Assembly (NCBI GenBank): GCA_934647165.1 | Contig: CAKUFA010000042.1 | Location: 1 to 20,095 of the forward strand | Origin: an uncultured Clostridia bacterium | GTDB lineage: Bacteria; Bacillota; Clostridia; Christensenellales; Aristaeellaceae | Direction: 5' to 3' | DNA length: 20,095 nucleotides | Shown: in pieces, positions 7,187 to 14,285 of the stretch | How positions within the stretch are numbered: position 1 is the stretch's first letter | Layout: each line of letters opens with the position of its first letter | The notes under the pieces: model-generated | What the model saw: only the letters and a program-made list of their open reading frames with translations | Database searches by the model: none | What the model was told of the DNA's origin: nothing | Position numbers and translations under genes: made by a program

Positions 7187-8380
7187 TCACAGCTGTTTTG
7201 CAAACGCCTCGCCATAGGCCCTGGCAGCAGCCAGATCCTCCTGCGTTGGGCAAAGCCTCACCTTAAAGCCGTCATCCGGCACACGCATGCGCAGCTGGCG
7301 CAGTTTTTCCAACAGGTGCGGCACTGCCTCGCCGCTCCAGGCATAGCTGCCGAAGGCACTGGCCAGCTTGCCCTTGTGTACTGCCGGATACAGGCAGCTT
7401 GTCAAATCCCACACCGGTTTGAGCGCTTCCTGCAAAATGGTGGGCGAGCCCAGCAGCAATCCCTGGGCGCGGCCAATGCTCGCCGCCACTTGTGCCTGCC
7501 CAGCCTTTTCCAGGTTGAACAGCAACGCATCCGCCCCCGCGTCGCGCACCCCTTCCGCCATTTTTTCCGCCAGTTGCGCCGTGTAGCCATAGGCGCTCAC
7601 ATAGGCAATCACCACCGTCTTGTTCGGGAAGGGCAGATCCTCCAGGCACCACGCGTCGTACGCGGAGAGCACCTCGTCAATTCCCGTGTCCAGCACCGGG
7701 CCATGCCCAGGGCAAATGATGGCCGGTTGCAGCTGCCGCGCAGTCTTGATGCCGTTTTGCATAAACGGACGGCGGAATGGCCCCAGAATGCAATCGAAAT
7801 AATATCGCGTGGCCGCCCAATAGTCCTGTTCGTTGGGCACGTTGGAACGCAGCACACCCTCGTGGCTGTAGTGGCTGCCGAAGGAATCGCAGGTAAACAG
7901 CGCCCCCATCTCTTCCACATACGTATACATGGTATCCGGCCAATGCAGGTTCGGCAAAGGGAAAAACCGCAGCGTTTTGTCCCCCAGGGAAAGCGTCATG
8001 CCCGGTTTCACCGCCAGGGACGGGAAATCTGCATTCACAATATTCTTCAAAAACGTGATTGCTGTGGCGGTGCCCACCACCGTGATATTCGGGCAAGCCT
8101 GCAAAAGTGCCGCCGCACTGCCCGCATGGTCTGGTTCGGTGTGGTTCACAATCAGATATTTCACTTCGCTCAGCGGTGTAATATCCGCCACTTTCGCCAG
8201 ATATTCTTCTGCAAAGCGCTCCTTCGCCGTTTCAATCACGCAGCTGCCCTCGCTGCCCTTCACAACATAGGCATTGTAGGTCGTGCCGAACTTCGTTTCC
8301 ATGATAATATCAAACGTGCGCAGCTCCGGATCCTGCACGCCGCACCAGTATAGGTCTTCCTTCAATTTCAGCGTCTGCAT
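7187..8380 (-). CDS. fprA: Flavo-diiron protein (FprA/A-type flavoprotein)
   Basis: This cytoplasmic enzyme reduces O2 to water, or NO to N2O, and protects anaerobes. The 397 residues show both expected domains. The N-terminal metallo-beta-lactamase-like domain (1-250) has the complete diiron ligand set: H80-x-E82-x-D84-H85, H146 in NLHWPD, D165 in FTCDSFGSH and H226 in CPGHGPV. The C-terminal flavodoxin-like domain (from about 255, VVIAYVSAYGYT) binds FMN. No fused rubredoxin or NAD(P)H-oxidoreductase domain follows, so an external electron donor is needed; none is encoded nearby. ATG 8380 is preceded by AAGGAAGGAG 9 bases away and gives the family N-terminus; an in-frame upstream ATG at 8407 is rejected. 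An 0A box lies upstream. Confidence 0.93.
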   Translation of the reverse strand: MQTLKLKEDLYWCGVQDPELRTFDIIMETKFGTTYNAYVVKGSEGSCVIETAKERFAEEYLAKVADITPLSEVKYLIVNHTEPDHAGSAAALLQACPNITVVGTATAITFLKNIVNADFPSLAVKPGMTLSLGDKTLRFFPLPNLHWPDTMYTYVEEMGALFTCDSFGSHYSHEGVLRSNVPNEQDYWAATRYYFDCILGPFRRPFMQNGIKTARQLQPAIICPGHGPVLDTGIDEVLSAYDAWCLEDLPFPNKTVVIAYVSAYGYTAQLAEKMAEGVRDAGADALLFNLEKAGQAQVAASIGRAQGLLLGSPTILQEALKPVWDLTSCLYPAVHKGKLASAFGSYAWSGEAVPHLLEKLRQLRMRVPDDGFKVRLCPTQEDLAAARAYGEAFAKQL

Positions 8381-8437
8381 TTGTTCATGCTCCTTCCTTT
8401 GCGCCACTGCTGCCTCTGCCTCAGTTTATCATCTGAT

Positions 8438-8466
8438 ATTATACACACATTTTTCTTTCACTGAAA
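8438..8466 (-). promoter_or_regulatory. Promoter of fprA with a perfect -10 and a weak -35
   Basis: On the minus strand TATAAT (8438-8443) lies 17 bases from TTTCAG (8461-8466), a poor -35. A perfect -10 with a weak -35 suggests an activator. The 0A box at 8476-8482 is immediately upstream. Confidence 0.6.
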
Positions 8467-8475
8467 CATCTTTTT

Positions 8476-8482
8476 TTCGACA
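8476..8482 (-). promoter_or_regulatory. 0A box (Spo0A-binding site)
   Basis: On the minus strand the sequence reads TTTGTCGAAAAA, with an exact match to the 0A-box core TGTCGAA. It lies about 45-51 bases upstream of the predicted fprA start and in the fprA orientation, a usual place for Spo0A activation. It also precedes the Spo0A-like gene by 73 bases. A 7-base match can occur by chance; the position is what makes it credible. Confidence 0.5.
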
Positions 8483-8503
8483 AACCTTCCCCTTTTTCAC
8501 CGC

Positions 8504-8530
8504 AGGAAACGCCCCTGTCCCATGGCGAAA
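8504..8530 (+). promoter_or_regulatory. Possible sigma-H-type promoter of the Spo0A-like gene
   Basis: AGGAAAC (8504-8510) followed after 13 bases by GGCGAAA (8524-8530) resembles the sigma-H pattern AGGAWWT / RNNGAAT, with a mismatch at the end of each element. No better sigma-A pair is visible between the 0A box and the gene. The call is tentative. Confidence 0.25.
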
Positions 8531-8555
8531 TTCTGCACAGAAAGGAGGGCTGCCC

Positions 8556-9275
8556 ATGGAATGCCTTGCACTTGCCCCAACAAAGGAGGAAGGCGTGCGC
8601 TGGCAGGAAGTGTTGGAGGATCAGGGCGAAGGCTGGCGCTGCATCGTCATGCAGCGCGCGGATGACGCGCTTGCCCACATGCAGTCGCATGCCCCCGACG
8701 CCTTGCTGCTTGGCCCATGCGACGCCTCCATGCAGCTTCTGTCGCGCTTCTCCGCAAGCGTTCTGCCACCAACGCCCTATGTGCTGTGCATTGGTTGGGC
8801 GCATCCCCTGGCGGATGGATGTTTTTCCCCCTCCCGGCTTTCCGATGCCTCACAGCAGCTTCGGGCGTGGTCCACATCGCTTCGCCTTCCCATTGCCGCC
8901 CATCGCTGCCTGCCTGCCGTCACCTGCCTCGCCACTGCCCTGCTGCACAGTCTCGGCTTTGCCCCGCGTCTGCGCGCATGGATCTTCCTGCCCGATTTGC
9001 TGGCGCTTTGCGCCGTGCATCCTGCGCTGCTGTGTGACCTGAACGGCCGCCTGTATCCCCTGTGCGCACGCCGCCATGGCCTAAATGCCGCGCTGGTGGA
9101 ACGCCGGCTGCGTTTGGCGTTGGAGTCCACCTGGAGCCGTGCAAAACTGGCAGCGCTGGAAAGATTCTTCGGCCACTCTGTGGATCCGGAAAAAGGGAAA
9201 CCCACCAACAAGGAGTTTCTATGGCAGATGGCTGAGCGATTGTCCATCGCCATGAAGCGCATGCAGCACTCCTGA
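8556..9275 (+). CDS. Spo0A paralogue with a degenerate receiver domain
   Basis: This 239-residue protein has a C-terminal region closely like the Spo0A DNA-binding domain. The segment ALVERRLRLALESTWSRAKL (179-198) and then KGKPTNKEFLWQMAERL (213-229) correspond to the Spo0A recognition-helix region (SRVERAIRHAIEVAWSRGN) and its KPTNSEFIAMVADKL tail. The N-terminal 105 residues have receiver-like size and alternation but lack its chemistry. No acidic pair is present near residue 10, and where the phosphorylated Asp is expected (PDALLLGPCD, residues 47-56) there is Gly53. It is therefore probably a phosphorylation-independent regulator, perhaps of sporulation genes. AAAGGAGG lies 7 bases before the ATG. 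GC and codon use resemble the neighbours, so this is not an obvious recent import. Confidence 0.8.
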   Translation: MECLALAPTKEEGVRWQEVLEDQGEGWRCIVMQRADDALAHMQSHAPDALLLGPCDASMQLLSRFSASVLPPTPYVLCIGWAHPLADGCFSPSRLSDASQQLRAWSTSLRLPIAAHRCLPAVTCLATALLHSLGFAPRLRAWIFLPDLLALCAVHPALLCDLNGRLYPLCARRHGLNAALVERRLRLALESTWSRAKLAALERFFGHSVDPEKGKPTNKEFLWQMAERLSIAMKRMQHS

Positions 9276-9306
9276 ACGCATCAGCGTACCGGCATCCAAT
9301 CCCAGC

Positions 9307-9353
9307 AAAAAAGGAACCTCCGTCTGCCGATCAAGCAAAAACCTCGGTTCCTT
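9307..9353 (-). terminator. Intrinsic terminator of the TSUP exporter gene
   Basis: AAGGAACC (9311-9318) pairs with GGTTCCTT (9346-9353). On the minus strand the hairpin runs into TTTTTT (9312-9307). It is 62 bases past the exporter stop codon. On the plus strand it could weakly end the Spo0A-like transcript as well. Confidence 0.65.
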
Positions 9354-9414
9354 CTGTGAAAGCAGGGCTGTTGGCCAACCCTCCAGCCCGTTCAATTTCT
9401 CATTCGCGCTTCAA

Positions 9415-10218
9415 TCAGCCCACCAGCGCCGTCACTATATTGCCCACGCACAGCGCAAGAATGAACACCACAGCCGCGTTATAGAGCGTGCGCACAAAGC
9501 GATTATCCACCCTGGAAGCAACTTTTCGGCCAATCACGCCGCCAAGGATGCCCGCCGCGCAAGCCGTCAGCAGCAGCGGCAGCGCAGGCAGCGCCGCCCC
9601 GGGGGATACAAGCGCCGTCAAAATCCCTGCTGTTTGGCTGAACACAATGATAAACAGCGAATACAGCGCACCTTCCTTGTGGGTCATGCAATAAAAGCCT
9701 GTGAGCACCATCATGTTCAGCGGGCCGCCGCCAATGCCCAGGAAAGCCGCCAGCAGCCCCAGCAGAAGCCCTGCAACAAGACCGGAGCCAGTCGAACGTT
9801 CCACTGCCTGGCGCTCCTTTTTCACCAGCGAAAACACCAGCACACAGGCCATGAGCACAAACAGCACAGCATTCTGCACGCACTTCACCAACTGATCTGC
9901 CGAGAGCGCAGCATTGAGCGCGTTGAAAAGCAGCTTGCCCGTCACGCCGCCCACCGTGCTGCCGATTGCCAGCGGCACCGCAATCTTCATGTTCAGTGCC
10001 TGCCGGTTTGCCTTTTGCAGATAGTTTTTGCCGATGCTGAACAGGGACATGGACAGCACGGCAAAGGCGCTGAGCAGGCTGACCACCTTCATGCCCAGCC
10101 CCGGCAGCGTCATATCCAGCAGCGGCTTGATAATCACGCCGCCGCCAATGCCGCTGATGGCGCCAATCATTGTGCTGAAGATGCACACCGCAAAACAGAC
10201 AAGAACCATGGTTACCAT
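9415..10218 (-). CDS. TauE/SafE (TSUP, DUF81) family membrane exporter
   Basis: This 267-residue integral membrane protein belongs to the TSUP family, whose members export sulfite, sulfoacetate or other small organosulfur or organic anions. The family's internal duplication is clear: SGIGGGVIIKPLL at 22-34 and FLGIGGGPLNMMVL at 159-172, each at the start of a repeat of about four hydrophobic segments. ATG 10218 is preceded by AAAGGAGG at 9 bases. The open frame continues upstream to 10473 across a terminator hairpin and into the MITE-like element, so the longer form is rejected. No sulfur-metabolism gene is adjacent, so the substrate is open. The segment 10219-10300 shows no convincing promoter. 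Confidence 0.88.
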   Translation of the reverse strand: MVTMVLVCFAVCIFSTMIGAISGIGGGVIIKPLLDMTLPGLGMKVVSLLSAFAVLSMSLFSIGKNYLQKANRQALNMKIAVPLAIGSTVGGVTGKLLFNALNAALSADQLVKCVQNAVLFVLMACVLVFSLVKKERQAVERSTGSGLVAGLLLGLLAAFLGIGGGPLNMMVLTGFYCMTHKEGALYSLFIIVFSQTAGILTALVSPGAALPALPLLLTACAAGILGGVIGRKVASRVDNRFVRTLYNAAVVFILALCVGNIVTALVG

Positions 10219-10300
10219 CCCGTATATCCTCCTTTTACCGCAAAGGGCTGCCGCGTTAGCCTTCGCTATGCGCGCTAGCAATCCCTCTTTCCCTGCAAAG

Positions 10301-10335
10301 AAAAATGCCGCCGCCCTGATTGGCCGCGACGGCAT
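10301..10335 (-). terminator. Intrinsic terminator of the aldolase-TPI-LarA transcript
   Basis: On the minus strand ATGCCGTCGC (10335-10326) pairs with GCGGCGGCAT (10314-10305), with one T-G wobble, followed by TTTTT and TCTTT. It is the first good terminator downstream of the LarA-family gene, 311 bases past its stop, and lies 5 bases from the edge of the MITE-like element. Confidence 0.7.
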
Positions 10336-10340
10336 GGTGT

Positions 10341-10508
10341 TTAAGGCAATACCGCACAAATGAGTTGGTGCGGAGGCGAATGAATTTTTCGTCAGATGCA
10401 ATGGCAGATTTTGAAGGTTTACTGGAGGTAAATCGAAAAATCTGCAAGCAGCAGATGGCGGAAAAGGCATCACCTACGCTGCCAACGAATTGTGCGGTAT
10501 TGCCTTAA
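10341..10508. mobile_element. MITE-like element, 168 bp, with 19/20 terminal inverted repeats
   Basis: The left end TTAAGGCAATACCGCACAA (10341-10359) is an exact inverted copy of the right end (10490-10508). The 20th base on each side differs (A at 10360, A at 10489). Inside, GCAGATTTT (10404-10412) and AAATCTGC (10438-10445) with GTTTAC/GTAAAT nested between them form another long hairpin, so most of the element can fold on itself. It encodes nothing. The outermost TTAA or TA may be a target duplication, as in IS630/Tc1-type insertion, or part of the repeat; this cannot be decided from one copy. A transposase would have to act in trans. Confidence 0.75.
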
Positions 10509-10570
10509 GGTTCATGGATGGGGTCTGCTGCGCCTGCATAGCGCAGCAAATCCCGCCCTTCGCACCTATC

Positions 10571-10616
10571 CTTTCCAAGCGGGCTCTGCGGCCGGCCTTC
10601 AAACATGCTTGGAAAG
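10571..10616. repeat. Inverted repeat downstream of the LarA-family gene
   Basis: CTTTCCAAGC (10571-10580) and GCTTGGAAAG (10607-10616) are exact inverted copies around a GC-rich 26-base loop. There is no T-run on either side, so it is not a standard terminator. It may stabilise the mRNA 3' end or be a weak or relic terminator. Together with the MITE-like element it accounts for most of the non-coding stretch 10336-10645. Confidence 0.5.
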
Positions 10617-10645
10617 CGGGCGGCCGCTTTGCCCTGTGCGATCGC

Positions 10646-12142
10646 TCAGCAGCCGCAGGGGTGCGCAGGCGTATCGTCCCGGTAGTGGCTGTTCTCCGCA
10701 GGATCCTTCATGCACAGGTGCACCGCCGCTGTGGTGAAGGTTTTGGGCAGTGCGAGAATGTTGGGGTTCTCGCCAACAAACTTGCGCTTGGCGTCCTCCA
10801 GGGCTTCCTCCACCGTGGCGCGGGTCTTCAGCCCCATACCGCGGGCAATGCCGGGTTCCCGCGCCCCCACAATGTAGATGGCGCTGGTGTGCTGCTCGGC
10901 CAGGTGCCCGCAGCTCATCATGCTGAAGCCATGGAAGGGGTGGAACGCGTTGGCAAAGCGATACTTGCGGATGTACTCCTCGTTGGTGGCAAAATACTCG
11001 CCATAGCGGTTCATGTCCGGCAGCGTCTGCATGTAATCGTGCTGGAACATTTCGTACAGTTCCTTCAGATACGGCCAGCGCTCCTCATGGAACCATCCGT
11101 CGCAAATCGAGGGCACAATGAACACGCAGTGATCGCTCAGCACGCGCTTGTGGCGGATGACCTGTGCGGAGAGCGCCTGCATCATCTGGATGGGGTTGGT
11201 GCCCATGCCGTTGCCGTAGTGGAAATTGGTGGGCATGCCGAACACCACAATGTCATACTTCTTTTCCGCCCAGTGCACATAGGTGCGCTTGTCCGCCGTC
11301 TTCCAGCTGATAGGCTGCATTTCCTTTGCATAACCGGAGTTGATTTCAATCTGCCGGCTGTAGGTGTCCAGCACCGCATCGCAGCAGAAGAACTTCTTGC
11401 CCATCTTTTCTTCCATGAACATGCCCTGCTGGTCGAACTTATCGCGCATCAGGCTGTGGGTGGATACGGGCACAAAGTCCGGCCGGTGCATCACCTGCGG
11501 CACATGGTGCGCCGCAATGCTCCGCCAATGGCTGATGCCCGTTGCGCAATGCTTGTAGCCGCCGGAATAGCCGCCGTAGGGATTGCCCTGGGTATGCCCG
11601 ATGAGGATGGCCACATCCGCATCGTACACATACTTATTCATCAGCACATGGTCGCCATAGGCCGTGTAGCCCAGGTCCACCAGGTGATCGTAATCCTCGC
11701 TGTCGTGGCTGGTGATTTGTCCGGAGGGATAGAACTCGTTGAACAGCTCCTCGCCCAGGATGGTGCGCGCCTCATTCACCGGCGTGCGGGGATGCAGGCC
11801 GTTGGAGAACAGCAGCAGGATGTCCTTCTTCTCCACACCTACGCTGTACAGCTCGTCCAGGCAAGCGCGAATGGCGACCTTCCGGTGGCTGGTGGGCTGG
11901 TTGCCACCCTTGACGATGTCCGGAATCACAATAACCACCGTGGAGCCCTTATGCGCAAGCTCGGTCAGGGTCGGCATACCGATGGGATGGCGGATGGAGT
12001 CCAGCGTAGCGGCATAAAGGCTGTCCCAGTCCTGGGGCAGGCATACAGGATCAGGCACGGTTTCCCCGGGGATGAAAACGTCGGTGTTGTCCGGCAGCTG
12101 TGCGGACATGAAGCCGTTGCCGTATTCAAAGTTCAGTTTCAT
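10646..12142 (-). CDS. LarA-family (DUF2088) nickel-dependent racemase/epimerase homologue
   Basis: This 498-residue protein is homologous to lactate racemase LarA, which uses a nickel-pincer nucleotide to racemise 2-hydroxyacids. The signature is GGYSGGYKHCATG (190-202): Lys197 matches the cofactor-bound Lys184 of Lactiplantibacillus plantarum LarA, and His213, 16 residues later, matches the Ni ligand His200. His117 in SNGLHPRT matches catalytic His108. The other catalytic His (174 in LarA) aligns with Asn187 in QGNPYGGYSGG, so a different substrate or stereochemistry is likely. It is about 70 residues longer than LarA, with a CGC C-terminus. AGGAGG lies 6 bases before the ATG. It is last in the transcript after aldolase and the TPI homologue. 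No larB, larC or larE is present in the window. The family is certain; the substrate is unknown, probably a sugar acid given the context. Confidence 0.82.
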   Translation of the reverse strand: MKLNFEYGNGFMSAQLPDNTDVFIPGETVPDPVCLPQDWDSLYAATLDSIRHPIGMPTLTELAHKGSTVVIVIPDIVKGGNQPTSHRKVAIRACLDELYSVGVEKKDILLLFSNGLHPRTPVNEARTILGEELFNEFYPSGQITSHDSEDYDHLVDLGYTAYGDHVLMNKYVYDADVAILIGHTQGNPYGGYSGGYKHCATGISHWRSIAAHHVPQVMHRPDFVPVSTHSLMRDKFDQQGMFMEEKMGKKFFCCDAVLDTYSRQIEINSGYAKEMQPISWKTADKRTYVHWAEKKYDIVVFGMPTNFHYGNGMGTNPIQMMQALSAQVIRHKRVLSDHCVFIVPSICDGWFHEERWPYLKELYEMFQHDYMQTLPDMNRYGEYFATNEEYIRKYRFANAFHPFHGFSMMSCGHLAEQHTSAIYIVGAREPGIARGMGLKTRATVEEALEDAKRKFVGENPNILALPKTFTTAAVHLCMKDPAENSHYRDDTPAHPCGC

Positions 12143-12187
12143 GTTCTTCCTCCTTCAGGCGTTTGCCCATGATAAAGCTCCCCCGGG

Positions 12188-13027
12188 TTATTTGCCCAGG
12201 TACAGGCGGATAATCTCCAGATATTCCTCGGGATAAAAGCCGATCTCGCCGCTGAAGCGGGTCAGCGCAATCAGTCCGCCGTCAATTTCTGGAATGGAAG
12301 ACAGCATCTGCGCATTGTCCTTTTTCAGACCGCCGCCGTATACCACATCCAGCCCGCCGGTGCGTTCCTTCACAAAGCGCGCGATTTTGGTGATGTAGGG
12401 CTTGTCCGCAGGCGTTTTGCCCGGGCCAATGGACCAGATGGGTTCATAGGCAATCACCACGCGGCTCTTGTCCACCCCTTCCAGGCCAATGTCCAGCTGT
12501 GCGCCCAGCACTTCCTGCCAGGCTTCCTGCTCCTCGCTCTTTTCGCCGATGCAGTACAAAACCGTCAGCCCTGCCGCCTGTGCGGCTTTGATTTCTTGGT
12601 TCAGCAGCCGGTTCACCGCCTTGGCCGCATCCGCCGGCGCAACGCCTGCTTCTGCAAGCACGCCCATTTTATCGTTGCGCTCCTCACAGTGGCCGATCAG
12701 GGTGCTCTCGCAGCCCATCTCTTTCACTGCGTTGCCCGTGCGGTTGGTGGTAAACGCGCCGAAATTGCCGCCCACCGCCGTGTCCGCCCGATAAACGCTC
12801 TGGCTGCCCAGCTGTACGGGGCTGCCCTCCGTGCGCGCCGCAGCGGCGGAAAGCAGGTGTGCCTCCGGCATATACATCACGTATTCGGCCTCCGGCATGC
12901 CGCGCAGCGCATCCTGCGTCTTCTCCACAATGGTGCGTCCCCAGTCAGCCATCGGCGCCAGGCGGTTCACGCCGCCATGGGCAGGAGAAATGTCAAACCG
13001 CTTCAGGTTCAGAAAGATATGCTTCAT
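12188..13027 (-). CDS. tpiA: Divergent triosephosphate isomerase homologue
   Basis: This 279-residue TIM-barrel protein keeps the TPI catalytic set: Asn7 and Lys9 in FLNLKRFD (family N-x-K), His113 in LIGHCEERND (family GHSERR), Glu195 in AYEPIWSIGPGKTP (family AYEPVWAIGTGKTA), and a late GGGLK phosphate loop. The changed motif wording and the extra length (usual 250) place it outside the glycolytic mainstream. It may interconvert glyceraldehyde-3-phosphate and dihydroxyacetone phosphate from the neighbouring aldolase, or act on another phosphoketose, as TPI-like L-erythrulose-1-phosphate isomerase does. The start ATG overlaps the aldolase stop by one base (TGATG), with AAGGAGGG 6 bases upstream; a TTG one codon earlier is rejected. 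Confidence 0.85.
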   Translation of the reverse strand: MKHIFLNLKRFDISPAHGGVNRLAPMADWGRTIVEKTQDALRGMPEAEYVMYMPEAHLLSAAAARTEGSPVQLGSQSVYRADTAVGGNFGAFTTNRTGNAVKEMGCESTLIGHCEERNDKMGVLAEAGVAPADAAKAVNRLLNQEIKAAQAAGLTVLYCIGEKSEEQEAWQEVLGAQLDIGLEGVDKSRVVIAYEPIWSIGPGKTPADKPYITKIARFVKERTGGLDVVYGGGLKKDNAQMLSSIPEIDGGLIALTRFSGEIGFYPEEYLEIIRLYLGK

Positions 13028-14181
13028 CAAATGCCCTCCTTCTTGTAGCGGTCCGCCATCTGCTCCAGCGTCACAACCTCAATCAGGTCGCTCTTGCGAT
13101 AGCTGCCGAACTGCACCAGCAGCGGCGCAATGGATTCGATCACGCCGTCCTCCATGCAATCCACAATCTTCTGCACGTCCGCGTCCTTCACTTCGCCCAT
13201 CGTCACCGCCGGCATGATCGACCACAGATAGTTGCGGGGATCAAAATTCTTGGGATTTTTGCGCATGGTCTGCCAGATTTCGCCGATGGACGCGCTCTGC
13301 TGAAGCTCCGGCTGCTCCAGGAACAGCTGCATGATATTGCGCGTGCACGCCAGGCGGATATCCGTATCCACATTGATCTTGTTGATGCCGCAATGCGCCA
13401 CATCCACCAGCTGGTTCACATCAATGCCGAAGGCGTTTTCCAGCTGGCCGCCCATGCGGTTAATCTGCTGCACATATTCCTGGGGCACCGTGGAGGAACC
13501 ATGGCTCACCAGGAAGCCGTGGATACCCTCATGCATCATGCACTCTTTGGTGGCAATGGCAATTTCCCGGCGGATCTTGGTATCCTTGCCCTTGTTGGCG
13601 CCATGGCACGTGCCGTAGCTGATGGCCAGCGCGTCGCACCCGGTCTTCTTGAAAAAGTCAATGGCCTGCATAGGGTTGGTGTAGGTGGATGTTTCCGAGA
13701 AAACATGATCCTCCACGCCTGCCAGCACACCCAGTTCACCCTCTACCGTCACACCATAGGGGTGGGCGTATTTCACCACTTCGCGGGTCAGCGCTACGTT
13801 GTCCTCATAAGGCAGGGCGCTGCCGTCGATCATCACGGAGGTGTAGCCGCCGTCAATGCACGCCTTCACGCTGTCCAGGCTGCGGCCGTGGTCCAGGTGC
13901 AGTGCCACGGGAACAGGGCTGTCCGCGCCATAGCGACGCACAGCGTCGCCGATGCGCTTTGCGCCCAGCTGCTTCTGGCTGATTTCGCCATGCATGAAAT
14001 CCTGCGCGCCGCCCATGTAGGCGTTGCTGGCTTCCGCGCCCTGCAAAATTGCGCCGGAATGCAGCAGCTCGTGGATGCGCATGGCCGCCTCCACCTGTCC
14101 GACACTGTTGATGTTAAAGGCCGCCTGGCCGTAACGATGCTTGTCCGCCGCCTCCAGAATGGCTCTCATGGGTACCAGCAT
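13027..14181 (-). CDS. fba: Class II (zinc) fructose-bisphosphate aldolase family
   Basis: This 384-residue aldolase would cleave a ketose 1-phosphate or 1,6-bisphosphate to dihydroxyacetone phosphate and an aldehyde. The class II motifs are complete: HLDHG (His95, Asp97, His98; catalytic Asp and zinc His), VEGELG (146-151), GTCHGANKG (190-198, zinc His193), VSHGSS (225-230, zinc His227) and INKINVDTD (266-274, phosphate and Na+ site). The usual GTSHGAYK reads GTCHGANK here, and the protein is somewhat longer than the 280-360 of most homologues. A substrate other than fructose-1,6-bisphosphate (tagatose- or another ketose phosphate) is possible. AAAGGAG lies 7 bases before the ATG. It is first in a transcript with the TPI and LarA homologues, driven by its own extended -10 promoter. 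Confidence 0.88.
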   Translation of the reverse strand: MLVPMRAILEAADKHRYGQAAFNINSVGQVEAAMRIHELLHSGAILQGAEASNAYMGGAQDFMHGEISQKQLGAKRIGDAVRRYGADSPVPVALHLDHGRSLDSVKACIDGGYTSVMIDGSALPYEDNVALTREVVKYAHPYGVTVEGELGVLAGVEDHVFSETSTYTNPMQAIDFFKKTGCDALAISYGTCHGANKGKDTKIRREIAIATKECMMHEGIHGFLVSHGSSTVPQEYVQQINRMGGQLENAFGIDVNQLVDVAHCGINKINVDTDIRLACTRNIMQLFLEQPELQQSASIGEIWQTMRKNPKNFDPRNYLWSIMPAVTMGEVKDADVQKIVDCMEDGVIESIAPLLVQFGSYRKSDLIEVVTLEQMADRYKKEGI

Positions 14182-14219
14182 ATGATTTCTCCTTTCACGG
14201 ATGGTTCTTTTCTTCGGTC

Positions 14220-14228
14220 ATTATAGCA
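14220..14228 (-). promoter_or_regulatory. Extended -10 promoter of the aldolase-TPI-LarA unit
   Basis: On the minus strand TGCTATAAT (14228-14220) is a perfect extended -10 element. No good -35 is found 16-18 bases upstream (TCCCGC), which suggests activation or reliance on the TG. It lies 38 bases before the aldolase ATG. The nagA-fba gap also holds a weak hairpin, TCCTT/AAGGA followed by TTTT (about 14247-14269), possibly an attenuator. Confidence 0.6.
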
Positions 14229-14285
14229 TGCCTTCACACTTTGCGGGAGAAGGAAAATCCTTCATCCCCCCAAGGAGCCGAGCTT

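Noticed and set aside
6833..8353. Plus-strand open frame of 506 codons opposite tdk and fprA
   Set aside because: It spans two well-supported genes in antisense and has shadow-type composition.
10490..12172. Plus-strand open frame of 560 codons opposite the LarA-family gene
   Set aside because: It is antisense to a gene with clear family motifs and begins inside the inverted repeat of the MITE-like element. Low-complexity Val/His/Ala composition indicates a shadow frame.
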